64,000 nt of DNA from Sandaracinus amylolyticus (GCF_021631985.1 NZ_CP070225.1:9114001-9178000), one strand, 5' to 3'; shown: positions 9,108 through 17,009, counted from the stretch's first letter. A program made the numbers and translations. The notes: generated by a model from the sequence alone, not told the origin.

Positions 9108-9863
9108 ATGAACGCGAGTCGGAAGTCGGGGGTGGGGAGCATCGCCGCGATCGCGCTGGTGACGTGCGGCGGATGCGCGACGGAGGACGCGCCGATCGCC
9201 GAAGCGGCCGAGGCTGCGCCGATCATCGCGCACGCTGCCGGGGGCTGGATCGAGCACGCGCGATCACCGCTCGTGCCCTACTGCCATGGCGTGCTCGTCG
9301 CGCCGGACGTGGTCGTCACCGCATCGAACTGCGCCGACGAGGGCTGGTACGAGCTCTCGTTCGGCGTGGGGGATGCGCGCGATCCATCGATCCCGGTGGT
9401 CGCGGCGATGTGGCATCCGATGGGGGGTGAAGATCCCCGGCACGCGCTGGTCGCGCTCGTGCTCGAGCGTCCGGTGGTCGGCGTCGCGCCGGCGTCGCTC
9501 GAAGCGCCGGAGACGATGCCGTGCGGCGTGGAGCTGCCGACGTACCTCGTGACGACGCGAGGCACCGAAGGCGATCGGAAGATCTGGACGGCGTGCGCGC
9601 TCGAGCCGGAGTCGGAGAGCGACGTGCCCACGCTCGTGGCGATGGAAGGCTATCCGAACTGTCACGGCGACAGCGGCGCCGGTGCGTTCGTGCCGGGCGC
9701 GCGGGACCGTGTGCTCGGATGGGTGACGAGCGCGGGACGGCTCGGTCCGGTGCATCCCGAGCACGAGGTCTGCGTGACGAGCGTGGGGCTCGCGACGGTG
9801 GCGGCGAACCTCGACTTCCTCGACGCGGCGCGCGAGCGCTCGCGCGTCGGTGCACCGTTCTGA
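9108..9863 (+). CDS. trypsin-fold lipoprotein lacking catalytic His and Asp (pseudoprotease)
   Basis: A 251-residue exported protein with a signal ending in a GGCA lipobox. The chymotrypsin-fold landmarks are all present: CHGVLVAPDVVVTA, the GYPNCHGDSGAG nucleophile loop with S189, and LGWVTS after it. However, the TAAHC box reads TASNC, so the catalytic His is Asn (N74), and the DxAL strand reads HALVALVLE, so the catalytic Asp is also missing. A canonical triad therefore cannot form. It may act as a binding or decoy domain. The start is the ATG ahead of a Lys/Arg-bearing signal. Confidence 0.8.
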   Translation: MNASRKSGVGSIAAIALVTCGGCATEDAPIAEAAEAAPIIAHAAGGWIEHARSPLVPYCHGVLVAPDVVVTASNCADEGWYELSFGVGDARDPSIPVVAAMWHPMGGEDPRHALVALVLERPVVGVAPASLEAPETMPCGVELPTYLVTTRGTEGDRKIWTACALEPESESDVPTLVAMEGYPNCHGDSGAGAFVPGARDRVLGWVTSAGRLGPVHPEHEVCVTSVGLATVAANLDFLDAARERSRVGAPF

Positions 9864-9900
9864 TCATCGGGGCATCGCCGATGCAGGGCGATCGCTCGCG

Positions 9901-10101
9901 ATGAGCGATCCGAAGAAGAAGCGGCACGAGCCCGAGCTCGACGACAGCGTGGAGCGACCGAGCCCCGACTCGGGGCGTGACGACGAGCCCCGCACCCACG
10001 TGCGGGGCGAGGACGACGTGGAGCACGGTCCCTCGATCGACGTCGGCGGCCCCGAGGGGATCGAGCGCGGCGTCGGCATCGAGAGCGAAGAAGGTCGTTA
10101 G
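9901..10101 (+). CDS. small charged disordered protein
   Basis: A 66-residue, highly charged protein that starts with a PKKKR cluster and continues with acidic stretches (EPELDD, GEDDVEHG) and Gly-Pro turns. It has no hydrophobic core and is probably disordered. The ATG at 9901 is the last plausible start in the frame; ribosome-site quality is weak. It lies 37 nt after the protease-like gene. Its composition resembles the disordered stress-type proteins found further on in this window. Function unknown. Confidence 0.45.
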   Translation: MSDPKKKRHEPELDDSVERPSPDSGRDDEPRTHVRGEDDVEHGPSIDVGGPEGIERGVGIESEEGR

Positions 10102-10147
10102 CCACGCTCACGGTGGGATGGCGTGGGGCGTGCTGGGTGAGAAGAGC

Positions 10148-10990
10148 ATGGAGCTCTTCGGTAGCACCGCGCTCGACGCGCTGGTCGAGTGGACGCGCGC
10201 GCGCACGAACGACGAACGTCTCCGCCTCGCCGAGGCGACCTTGCCGACGCTGGTGAGGCTCGGCGCCGGGGCGCGGACGATCGGCGATCGGGGTCCGCGG
10301 CCCGCCGAGACGTTGATCCTCTACGAGCGCGAGGGATGCCCGTTCTCGCGGCGGGTGCGCGAGGCGCTCGCGATGCTCGACCTCGACGCGCGCATCAAGC
10401 CGGTGCCGCGGGGATCGGTGCGCCACGCGCGCGAGCTCATCGCGCTCACCGGGGACATCGAGATCCCGGTGATGGTCGATCCCGCGATGGGCGTGGTGCT
10501 CGCGGGCACCGACGCGATCCTCCCGCACTTGTTCCAGCACTACGGGCGAGGCCACGTGCCCCTGCGCCTCCGCGAGAACGTCACCTCGAAGCTCGCGTCG
10601 AGGCTGCGCTCGGGGCGCGGTCAGGACGGGCGTCCCTCGATCGCGCCGAGCCGCGCGCTCGAGCTCACCGGATACGAGGCGTCGCCTGCGACGCGCCTGG
10701 TGCGCGAGACGCTCGACGAGCTCGAGCTGCCGTACCTCTCGCGCCCGCTCGCGCCGCACAGCCCGCGGCGCCGCGCGTACTTCGCGGAGGAGGGCACGAT
10801 GGAGCTGCCCCGGCTCGAAGATCCCGCCGCGGGGATCACGCTCTACGGCGCCGCCGCGATCTGCAGCTACCTCGAGCGCACCTATGCGTTCGGTCCCGAG
10901 CGCGGGATCGATGCGGGCGCGCCCGACGAGCGCACCGTGCCCACGACGCAGGCGCGTCGCGCCACGCAGATCGAGGAGCGGCCCCGATGA
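10148..10990 (+). CDS. tandem GST-N (glutaredoxin-like) domain protein
   Basis: About 280 residues with two consecutive thioredoxin-fold GST N-terminal domains. The first (about residues 48-125) has LILYEREGCPFSRRVREAL, a CPFS active site in place of CPxC, and IPVMVDP before the conserved cis-Pro strand. The second (about residues 155-240) keeps the same layout (TRLVRETLDELELPYL, MELPRLEDP) but has SPAT where the cysteine would be. No GST C-terminal helical domain follows. The start could also be the ATG at 10118; I chose 10148 because GGTGAGAAG precedes it. Likely a redox or glutathione-binding role. Confidence 0.7.
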   Translation: MELFGSTALDALVEWTRARTNDERLRLAEATLPTLVRLGAGARTIGDRGPRPAETLILYEREGCPFSRRVREALAMLDLDARIKPVPRGSVRHARELIALTGDIEIPVMVDPAMGVVLAGTDAILPHLFQHYGRGHVPLRLRENVTSKLASRLRSGRGQDGRPSIAPSRALELTGYEASPATRLVRETLDELELPYLSRPLAPHSPRRRAYFAEEGTMELPRLEDPAAGITLYGAAAICSYLERTYAFGPERGIDAGAPDERTVPTTQARRATQIEERPR

Positions 10991-11247
10991 AGACGACGAC
11001 GATGGTGGTGATCTCGATGCTCGCGATCGGGGCGCTCGGGTGCCGCGGTGAGGACGCCCCGCGCCAGCCCTCGCAGTACGGCCGGTGGATCCCGATCGAG
11101 CCGACCGATCAGCCCGCGAGCGCGCCGGGCGCGCGCGACGATCCCCAGGGCACGACCCGTCTCGGGACCCTCGATCCCACGCTCTCCGGCGGTGAGCCCT
11201 CGCCGTTCGCGAGGCCCGACGAGGCGGCACCTTTGCCCGCGAAGTGA
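10987..11247 (+). CDS. small lipoprotein
   Basis: An 86-residue protein with a signal peptide and lipobox GALGC at residues 15-19. The mature part is Pro/Asp/Gly-rich with no recognisable fold. Its ATG overlaps the stop codon of the tandem GST-N gene (ATGA), so the two are translationally coupled. The dangling 3' part GCGAAGTGACGAG is directly repeated just after the stop. Function unknown. Confidence 0.6.
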   Translation: MKTTTMVVISMLAIGALGCRGEDAPRQPSQYGRWIPIEPTDQPASAPGARDDPQGTTRLGTLDPTLSGGEPSPFARPDEAAPLPAK

Positions 11248-11309
11248 CGAGTGCCCGCGAAGTGACGAGCGCGCCGCGCGAGAGAAGGCCCGCGCGGCTC
11301 CTCGTGTCG

Positions 11310-11846
11310 TCAGCTCGCGCCGCGGCCGTTGGGCTGGTGCGTGCTCACGCGGCCGTGCCCGCGCTCGTCGCGCGCGGTCTCGTCGGTCTCGCGCTCGCGT
11401 CCCGTGATCGCGTCCTTCGCGCGGCGCAGCATCGTCCGCAGCTTCATCACGCCGCTCTGATCCCAGTACTCGCCGACCTCGATGTCGACGCGGATCAGCG
11501 CGAGCCGTCCCTCCTCCGGCCCCTTGGGGAACCACAGCGAGAAGCTCGGCTTCCACACCTCGTGGATGCGCATCGGGTCCTCGATGATCGTCGCGTGACC
11601 GGACCACTGCACGTACGAGTCGTCGCCCTGCATCGTCACGAGCGCGCGCGGATCGCGCTGCACCTCGGTGACCGACGCGTGATCCTTCGCGGTGAGGAAC
11701 CAGATCGCGCCGTCCTCCTCGTCGAGCTCGGCGATCGTCATCGGGCGCGCGTGAAGGTGCTGGTCCTCGGCGATCGTCGTGAGCATCGCGAAGCGGAAGT
11801 CGCGTGCGACGTCGAGCAGCCGCGCGATCTCTGCGTTCTTCTCCAT
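11310..11846 (-). CDS. pyridoxamine 5'-phosphate oxidase-like general stress protein
   Basis: A 178-residue split-barrel flavin-binding protein of the PNPOx-like general stress protein 26 group. Family features are FRFAMLTTIAEDQHLHARPM, then IWFLTAKDHASVTEV and the late PSFSLWFPKGPEEG with LALIRVDIEVGEYWD (quoted in parts). Such proteins bind FMN or FAD but usually lack oxidase activity. AGGAG precedes the ATG, and a sigma-54-like promoter lies 36 nt upstream. It diverges from the gene at 11990. The last 30 residues are charged and disordered. Confidence 0.85.
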   Translation of the reverse strand: MEKNAEIARLLDVARDFRFAMLTTIAEDQHLHARPMTIAELDEEDGAIWFLTAKDHASVTEVQRDPRALVTMQGDDSYVQWSGHATIIEDPMRIHEVWKPSFSLWFPKGPEEGRLALIRVDIEVGEYWDQSGVMKLRTMLRRAKDAITGRERETDETARDERGHGRVSTHQPNGRGAS

Positions 11847-11881
11847 CGGCGGTTCTCCTGTGGTGAGAGGTGTCCACGCTT

Positions 11882-11897
11882 CGCAACGCGCGTTCCA
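11882..11897 (-). promoter_or_regulatory. sigma-54-type promoter for the PNPOx-like gene
   Basis: On the minus strand this reads TGGAACGCGCGTTGCG: 9 of 11 scored consensus positions (TGGCAC, 5 nt, TTGCW), with GG and GC exactly 10 nt apart. The start codon lies about 36 nt after the GC, leaving room for a 24-nt leader with AGGAG. Confidence 0.55.
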
Positions 11898-11945
11898 TGC
11901 AGCGGACGGGGCGGGACGCCGCGCGCGTGCTCGGTCGCTCGGGCG

Positions 11946-11961
11946 TGGCATCGCGACTGCA
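11946..11961 (+). promoter_or_regulatory. sigma-54-type promoter for the gene at 11990
   Basis: Reads TGGCATCGCGACTGCA, 9 of 11 consensus positions, GG-10 nt-GC spacing kept. It faces away from the site at 11882-11897, so this divergent region has one sigma-54-like site on each side. Confidence 0.55.
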
Positions 11962-11989
11962 CGCCAGAGCGCGGAGGTTCCATCGAGCC

Positions 11990-12478
11990 ATGTCCCGCCG
12001 ACGACGCGACCAGGACCGCACGATCGACAGCGACCCGGCGACGCAGCCCGGGCTGAGCGTGCCCAAGGTGTTCGAGCCGACGACCGATCCCGGCGCTCTG
12101 CACGAGGAGCAGGACGTCGAGCGGATGCTCGATCACGAAGCGCGCTCGGAGGACGACGCCGACGTGCATCGACACGAGCGCCCGCCGCTCGCCGCGACCA
12201 CCGATCCCCAGGCGGTCGAGGAGCTCGCCGGCGAGGCGATCCAGCTGGCCACCCAGGGCGGAGGCTCGCGACGCATCGACGGCGACGACTCGCTCGAGGA
12301 GCAGATCGATCGCGACGCGATGGAGGCGGGCATCGTGCCCCAGCTGGTCGGGCAGGCGACGCTCGACTCCGCCGCGGGCACCGACGAGGAGCAGCCCGAC
12401 GTCGACGAAGACGCGGAGACCCTGCCGCGTGCGCGCCCGGGCCGAACGTCGGTGCGAGGTCGTCGTCCGAGCCCCTGA
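11990..12478 (+). CDS. acidic, probably disordered protein of unknown function
   Basis: A 162-residue cytoplasmic protein with no hydrophobic core. It has an Arg-rich N-terminus (MSRRRRD), a middle rich in Asp, Glu and Ala, two possible amphipathic helices (QAVEELAGEAIQLAT and EEQIDRDAMEAGIVPQLVGQ), and an Arg/Pro-rich tail. GCGGAGG precedes the ATG by 12 nt. Placement after a sigma-54-like promoter and beside a PNPOx-type stress gene suggests a stress role, but no family is recognised. Confidence 0.5.
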   Translation: MSRRRRDQDRTIDSDPATQPGLSVPKVFEPTTDPGALHEEQDVERMLDHEARSEDDADVHRHERPPLAATTDPQAVEELAGEAIQLATQGGGSRRIDGDDSLEEQIDRDAMEAGIVPQLVGQATLDSAAGTDEEQPDVDEDAETLPRARPGRTSVRGRRPSP

Positions 12479-12507
12479 GGAGAGGGCAATTTCTGAGGAG
12501 AGCATCT

Positions 12508-12585
12508 GAGGAGAGCAGGAGGGTCAGGAGGGAAGGAGAAGTTGGCTCGTCGAGCGAAATCCCTCCTGCAACTCCTGCTCTCCTC
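12508..12585. terminator. large purine/pyrimidine inverted repeat between convergent genes
   Basis: A 26-nt purine-rich arm (12508-12533, starting GAGGAGAGCAGGAG) pairs with 12560-12585 with only three consecutive mismatches. The 26-nt loop contains its own GCTCG/CGAGC stem. Three CTGAGGAGAG-type direct repeats precede the first arm. It lies between two converging genes, so it probably ends both transcripts. Confidence 0.6.
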
Positions 12586-12630
12586 AGCGGAGTCTCTTCT
12601 CTGCGGCCCTCTGCGTCCTCTGTGGTGAGT

Positions 12631-13557
12631 TCACTCCGCGGCCATCGCGAGGTCGCTGTCGAGCCACTGAGGCTCGCGCTCGCCGCAGTCCACGAGGCGA
12701 CAGCCGGGCCGCTTCGCGTCGCCGAGGAAGGTCGAGAGATCCGCGAGCACGCGCTCCGGGCAGTCGAGGTGCGGGAAGTGCCCGCAGCGCTCGTACCCGT
12801 GCACCGTCGCGTGCAGCAGCTTCTCCGCGACGCGCCGCGCGTGCGCGAAGGGCAGCACCGGATCGAGCTCGCCCCAGAGCACTGCGATCGGCGGGAGCAT
12901 CGTGCTCGCGTCGACGACCTCCCAGAACGTCGCGCGCTGTCCGTTCACGTCGAGGCTCGCGTCGAGGATGCGCTGCAGCGCCTCGGCGGTGCCCGGCATC
13001 GCGGCGAGCACTGCATACCGCGCGAGCTCCTCGGGCTCGGGCCGCGCGAAGCGCGCGGGCCCGAGCGGCGACACCGCGAGGCGCGTCGCGATCCGCCGCG
13101 CGACGAGCGATCCCAGCAGCGCACGCGCGACCGGCAGCACGCTCATGCGCAACCACGGCGAGACCTCGCGACCGAGCCCGCCCGGCGCGATCAGGGCGAG
13201 ACGCTCCACGCGCTCCGCGTGATCGCGGAGCATCGCGAGCGCGACGCCGCCGCCGAAGGAGTGGCCACAGATCGCGGCGCGCGGCACACCGACCGCCTCC
13301 ATCCACGCCGCGATCGTCGACGCGAACCACGGCGGATCGTAGGGCGCCTCGCTCGGGCGTCCCGACCATCCGTGGCCCGGTAGATCGGGCATCAGCACGC
13401 GATGCGTGCGCGCGAGCGCGGGCGCGATCCGCCGGAACGTGCGGTGCGAGTCCGCGAGCCCGTGCAGGAGCACGAGCGGCGGGCCCTCGCCGAGCTCGCC
13501 CCACGCCACGTCGCAGTCGTTCACCCTCACGACCCGCGCGTGACCCAGCATCTCCAT
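12631..13557 (-). CDS. alpha/beta-fold hydrolase
   Basis: A 308-residue single-domain alpha/beta hydrolase. PLVLLHGLADSHRTFR gives the oxyanion HG motif, LMPDLPGHGWSGRP is the typical second strand loop, GHSFGGGVAL holds the nucleophile serine, WGELDPVLPF the acid and YERCGHFPHLDCPE the catalytic histidine. It resembles the lyase/esterase branch used for small esters or lactones; the substrate is not predictable. The ATG at 13557 is used; another in-frame ATG at 13551 is equally possible. The C-terminal 35 residues extend beyond the fold. Confidence 0.85.
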   Translation of the reverse strand: MEMLGHARVVRVNDCDVAWGELGEGPPLVLLHGLADSHRTFRRIAPALARTHRVLMPDLPGHGWSGRPSEAPYDPPWFASTIAAWMEAVGVPRAAICGHSFGGGVALAMLRDHAERVERLALIAPGGLGREVSPWLRMSVLPVARALLGSLVARRIATRLAVSPLGPARFARPEPEELARYAVLAAMPGTAEALQRILDASLDVNGQRATFWEVVDASTMLPPIAVLWGELDPVLPFAHARRVAEKLLHATVHGYERCGHFPHLDCPERVLADLSTFLGDAKRPGCRLVDCGEREPQWLDSDLAMAAE

Positions 13558-13570
13558 GCGACGACGTTCC

Positions 13571-13586
13571 AGCACTGGTCGTGCCG
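13571..13586 (-). promoter_or_regulatory. possible sigma-54-type site ahead of the hydrolase
   Basis: On the minus strand it reads CGGCACGACCAGTGCT (9 of 11 consensus positions, correct spacing). It lies only 14 nt before the annotated ATG, so either the real start is further inside the gene or the match is accidental. Confidence 0.3.
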
Positions 13587-13714
13587 AGCTGGATCGCGAA
13601 GAAATGCCGCGCGACAGCGTCGAGATCGACGCACGACGCCTCGCTCGCGCGGCGCGATGTCGCAGCCGCGGCCCTCGGCCTCGTCCGGTACGGCGGGTGC
13701 TCTTTCGCGCCGCG

Positions 13715-14074
13715 ATGGACGCCAGCACCCGAGCGATCGGCATCGCCAGCGCGCTCACCCTCGTCGCGACGCTCTGTTGGCAGCTCCGCGCGCAGTGGAG
13801 GAAGGGCACGAGCGAGGGCGTGTCGCGCTTCCTCTTCGCGGGGCAGCTCGGCGCATCGACCGGCTTCGCGATCTACAGCGCGCTGATCGAGGATGCGGTG
13901 TTCGTCGCCACCAACGTCGCGACCGGCGTCGCCGCGGTCGCGGGCTTGGCGATCACGATCGCGTTGCGACGACGGGCTCGCCGCGCGCGATCGTGGCGAG
14001 CCGGCGAGGCGCGCCGGCACGGCGCGGCCGCGAGCCACGGAGCCGGACGCGCCGCGCCGCTGGGATCCGCGTGA
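13715..14074 (+). CDS. SemiSWEET / PQ-loop-type three-helix membrane protein
   Basis: A 119-residue protein with three predicted membrane helices in the first 85 residues, then an Arg/Ala-rich cytoplasmic tail. The loop after helix 1 reads CWQLRAQWRKGTSEGVSRF, close to the PQ-loop signature (Gln, basic residues, then a Thr-Ser-x-Gly-x-Ser run) of SemiSWEET sugar carriers, which work as dimers of three-helix units. The Pro of the usual PQ pair is Trp here. The substrate may be a sugar, but this is inference. The start is ATG 13715; no strong ribosome site is visible. Confidence 0.65.
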   Translation: MDASTRAIGIASALTLVATLCWQLRAQWRKGTSEGVSRFLFAGQLGASTGFAIYSALIEDAVFVATNVATGVAAVAGLAITIALRRRARRARSWRAGEARRHGAAASHGAGRAAPLGSA

Positions 14075-14141
14075 TCCCGTTGCGCACGACGATTGCACAA
14101 CGCTGGTTCACGCGGCGCAGGAGCCCGCGAGGAGGTGGGGG

Positions 14142-15323
14142 ATGTCGACGCGGACGACGGTGAGGTTGCCGGCCGCCACCGTCGCCGCGCGCACCGCCGT
14201 CACCCTCGACGACGACGCGCGCTACGAGCCCGCCGTGGCGTTCGATCGCGCCCCCCTGCGCGCGAGCGCGTCGAGCTCGAGCAGCACGCACGTCCCGCCG
14301 ACCTCGAGCGCGCCGGTGCCGAGCCACGTGATCGCGCTCCGGGTCGGGCTCGCGCTGCTCTTCGTCGCGACCTGCGTCGTGCTCTGGCCCTTCTGGCCGT
14401 GGCTCACGCTCGCGGCGTGGTTCGCGGCGCTCGCGCGCCCGATGGTCGAGCGCCTCGCGCACATCACCCACGGTCGTCGCGCTGCGGCCGCCGTCACGAC
14501 GATGCTGCTGCTCGTGCTCTCGCTGGGCCCGCTCCTCGCGCTCGCGGTCTCGCTCTCCGCCGACGCCGCGGATCTCGTCCACGAGGTGACGCGCACGCGC
14601 TCGGGGCGTCAGGCCGTGATCGCGATCGTCTCGCCCGACGGCGCGATCCAGCGCCCGGATCTCGACGTGCCCACCGTCGTGCACGTGTTCCGCAGCCAGG
14701 GCGAGCGCGCGTGGACGATGGCGAGCAGCGTCGCAGGCGCGACCGCCGATCTCGTGCTCGGGCTCTTCGTGTTCTTCACCGCGGCGTTCTTCTGTCTGGT
14801 CGACGGGCCGCGCGCGTTCGACTGGGTCGAGCGCCACACCCCGATCGCGCACCGCCACGCGCTGCGCTTCGCGGGCGCGTTCGTCGAGACCGGGCGCGGG
14901 CTCTTCGTCGGCGTGGGGCTCACCGGGCTCGTGCAGGCGATCATCGCGACCGGCGCGTACTGGGCGCTCGACGTGCCGCGCCCGGTCGTGCTCGGCGTGC
15001 TCACGTTCGTCGCGTCGTTCATCCCCACCGTCGGCACCGCGCTGGTGTGGGTGCCGGTCGCGCTGGGGCTCGCGTTCACCGGTCGCGAGTCGGAGGCCGC
15101 GCTGCTCGCGGGCGTCGGCATCCTGGTCGTCGGCACCGTCGACAACCTGCTGCGCCCCGTGCTCGCGCGCTGGGGGCGGCTGCACATGCACACCTTCGTG
15201 GTGCTGGTCTCGATGCTCGGCGGCCTCGCGATCGCGGGGGGATGGGGCCTGATGCTCGGCCCGCTCGTGGTGCGCCTGACGCTCGAGGCGCTGCGCATCG
15301 CGAAGGAGGAGGAGATCGTTTGA
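14142..15323 (+). CDS. AI-2E family (PerM/YdiK type) membrane transporter
   Basis: A 393-residue inner-membrane protein. After a 65-residue Ser/Ala-rich cytoplasmic N-terminus come paired helices (VGLALLFVATCVVLWPFWPW), a soluble middle region, then a block of helices with LTGLVQAIIATGAYWALDVP, VLTFVASFIPTVGTALVWVP and the late GTVDNLLRPVL motif. These last two are the signatures of the AI-2E/PerM exporter family, whose members export autoinducer-2 or act in sodium/proton exchange; the substrate here is unknown. GAGGAGGTGGGG precedes the ATG. Overlaps the next gene by TTGA. Confidence 0.88.
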   Translation: MSTRTTVRLPAATVAARTAVTLDDDARYEPAVAFDRAPLRASASSSSSTHVPPTSSAPVPSHVIALRVGLALLFVATCVVLWPFWPWLTLAAWFAALARPMVERLAHITHGRRAAAAVTTMLLLVLSLGPLLALAVSLSADAADLVHEVTRTRSGRQAVIAIVSPDGAIQRPDLDVPTVVHVFRSQGERAWTMASSVAGATADLVLGLFVFFTAAFFCLVDGPRAFDWVERHTPIAHRHALRFAGAFVETGRGLFVGVGLTGLVQAIIATGAYWALDVPRPVVLGVLTFVASFIPTVGTALVWVPVALGLAFTGRESEAALLAGVGILVVGTVDNLLRPVLARWGRLHMHTFVVLVSMLGGLAIAGGWGLMLGPLVVRLTLEALRIAKEEEIV

Positions 15324-16228
15324 GCTCAAACGTTCGGCGCACGCTCGGTGCGCTCGCCACGCTCGCGCTCTTCGTGGTCGCGCTCGCGCTCGCCGCGCGC
15401 GTCCACCTCTCGCTCCCGGCCGGACGCCGCGCCGCGGCCGACGCGCTCGAGGCGCTGATCTCGCGCGAGATCCCGGGCACGATGCGCATCGGTGCGATCG
15501 ACGAGCTGCGCACCGACTACGTGCGCGCGCGCGACGTGGTGTTCGAGACGCCCGAGGGCGAAGAGGCGCTGCGCTTCCGGCGCATCGAGCTCGACCCCGA
15601 CGTGCGGCGCTTCCTGCGCGAGGGCGCGATCGCGACCCGCAGCGCGCGCATCCAAGGCGCCGTGCTCCGCATGATCGAGCGCGAGGGCGAGGACGGCCTC
15701 GGGCTGGAGCGCGCGTTCGACGACGACGACGAGGGCAGCGGCGGCGAGGAGCAGGGCCGCGGCGTGACGCTCGATCTCGCGAACGTCGCGTTCCACGACC
15801 TCGACAGCGAGTGGCGGATCGGCGAGCTGCCCGAGATGCACCTCGACGACGCGTCGGGCATCGCGCGCTTCTACACCGACGATCAGGGGCAGATCGCGAT
15901 GCGCTTCGATCGCATCCGCGGCGAGGCGCGCCTGCCGATGGATCTGCGCGTCGACGTCGAGCGCGCATCGGGGCGCATCCGCACCGGATGGCGCCAGCTC
16001 GGCCTCTTCGAGATGCGCCTCGCGGTGATGGGCTCCGAGGTCGACCTCGATCTGCACCTGGTGGACGGGGAGGGCGGCGTCCGCCCGCGGGTGCACAGCG
16101 ACACCGAGCCCGGCTCGCTCGCGATGCTCGCGATGCTCGGGGTCGAGCTCGTGACGACGGTCGCCGGCGCGCCCGACGCGGTGCAGGTCGACGACGATTC
16201 TGCCGGCCCCGACGAGGGCGCGAAGTGA
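15320..16228 (+). CDS. membrane-anchored periplasmic protein, AsmA-like in outline
   Basis: A 302-residue protein with one N-terminal membrane helix (about residues 8-28) and a long periplasmic part made of alternating strands. The segment after the helix (ISREIPGTMRIGAIDEL, YVRARDVVFETPEG) resembles the start of AsmA/TamB-type proteins, where a short helix leads into repeating strands that bridge membranes. An Asp/Glu-rich insert lies near residue 130. The TTG start overlaps the stop of the AI-2E-type gene and is preceded by a strong AAGGAGGAGGAG. The AsmA relation is a suggestion only. Confidence 0.6.
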   Translation: MSSNVRRTLGALATLALFVVALALAARVHLSLPAGRRAAADALEALISREIPGTMRIGAIDELRTDYVRARDVVFETPEGEEALRFRRIELDPDVRRFLREGAIATRSARIQGAVLRMIEREGEDGLGLERAFDDDDEGSGGEEQGRGVTLDLANVAFHDLDSEWRIGELPEMHLDDASGIARFYTDDQGQIAMRFDRIRGEARLPMDLRVDVERASGRIRTGWRQLGLFEMRLAVMGSEVDLDLHLVDGEGGVRPRVHSDTEPGSLAMLAMLGVELVTTVAGAPDAVQVDDDSAGPDEGAK

Positions 16229-16473
16229 CCGCCGCGATCGCGCTCTACCTCGGGCTGACGATCGTGCTCGCGTCGTGGATCGTGGTGCACGCGCTCGCCA
16301 CGACCGCGGCGTGGAGGCGCGAGGGCGCGAGCCCCGGATCGCGCGCGCTCGCGCTCGTGCCTCCGTTCACCGCGATCGCTGCGGCGCGGGCCGGGCACCG
16401 CCACGTCGCGGGCGCGTGGGCGGTGCTCGCGGTGATCTACGTCGTGCTGCTGGGGATCGCGTCCCAGCTCTGA
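16225..16473 (+). CDS. small two-helix membrane protein
   Basis: An 82-residue protein with hydrophobic helices near residues 4-25 and 58-80, joined by a basic loop containing TTAAWRREGASPGSRALALVP. The GTG start overlaps the previous stop (GTGA), so the three genes from 14142 form one coupled unit. No family recognised. It might help assemble the AsmA-like protein or the transporter. Confidence 0.55.
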   Translation: MTAAIALYLGLTIVLASWIVVHALATTAAWRREGASPGSRALALVPPFTAIAAARAGHRHVAGAWAVLAVIYVVLLGIASQL

Positions 16474-16478
16474 CGCGT

Positions 16479-17009
16479 CTACTCGGCCTCGCGCGCCTCG
16501 TCGTCGGTCGCCGGGTGGGAGCCGTCGTTCGTCGTGAGCGCCTCGGTCAGGAACGCGAAGCGCTGGCTGATGCCGGGGTCGACCGACGCGTGGAGCTTCA
16601 CCGCCTTGTGGATCAGCAGCAGGGCCTTGAACGCGTCGTGGTGCGCGAGCCGCCGTGCGTCGGAGAGCGGCGTCAGCGTGCGCTCGTACTTCGCGAGCAC
16701 CGCGGACTCACGCGCCTCCGCCTTCTCGGCGATGCGCATCAGCGACCGGAGCTTGCCCAGCGTGAGCCCGGGGACGCGCAACTGCCGCTCCTGCTCCCAC
16801 TCACGCAGCACGCGATCGGCTGTGTCCTCGAAGTTCTCGCGCGGCTTGAGCAGCTTCTGGCGCTCTTCCGGCGAGAGGACGCGCGCCGGCTTCCTCGTGC
16901 TCGCCCTCTTCGCGCTCGCTTTCTTCGTTCCGGTCTTCTTCGCGCTCGCTTTCTTCGTTCCGGTCTTCTTCGCGCTCGCCTTCTTCGTGGTCTTCTTCTT
17001 CGTCGCCAT
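16479..17009 (-). CDS. histone-H1-like Lys/Ala repeat protein with helical C-terminal domain
   Basis: A 176-residue protein. Residues 1-40 are Lys/Ala/Thr-rich with ten-residue repeats of KKASAKKTGT, as in bacterial H1-like DNA-binding tails (AlgP, Hc1). Two of the repeats are encoded by perfectly identical 30-bp units at 16911-16940 and 16941-16970. From residue 45 the protein is an acidic helical domain (VLSPEERQKLLKPRENFEDT, KAEARESAVLAKYERTLTPL) with no family I know. A nucleoid or RNA-binding role is likely from the tail. It converges on the small membrane-protein gene with 5 nt between stops. Confidence 0.65.
   Translation of the reverse strand: MATKKKTTKKASAKKTGTKKASAKKTGTKKASAKRASTRKPARVLSPEERQKLLKPRENFEDTADRVLREWEQERQLRVPGLTLGKLRSLMRIAEKAEARESAVLAKYERTLTPLSDARRLAHHDAFKALLLIHKAVKLHASVDPGISQRFAFLTEALTTNDGSHPATDDEAREAE

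Noticed and set aside
9870-9885. Sigma-54-like site GGGCATCGCCGATGCA ahead of the gene at 9901
   Set aside because: Transcription would start about 5 nt before the ATG, leaving no ribosome site, and the first base and TTGC block are poor matches.
10119-10134. Sigma-54-like site TGGCGTGGGGCGTGCT ahead of the tandem GST-N gene
   Set aside because: Too close to the chosen start codon and only a partial match; GG-10 nt-GC spacing alone is common in such GC-rich DNA.
14104-14119. TGGTTCACGCGGCGCA before the AI-2E-type gene
   Set aside because: Only GG and GC fit; the remaining positions are no better than chance.
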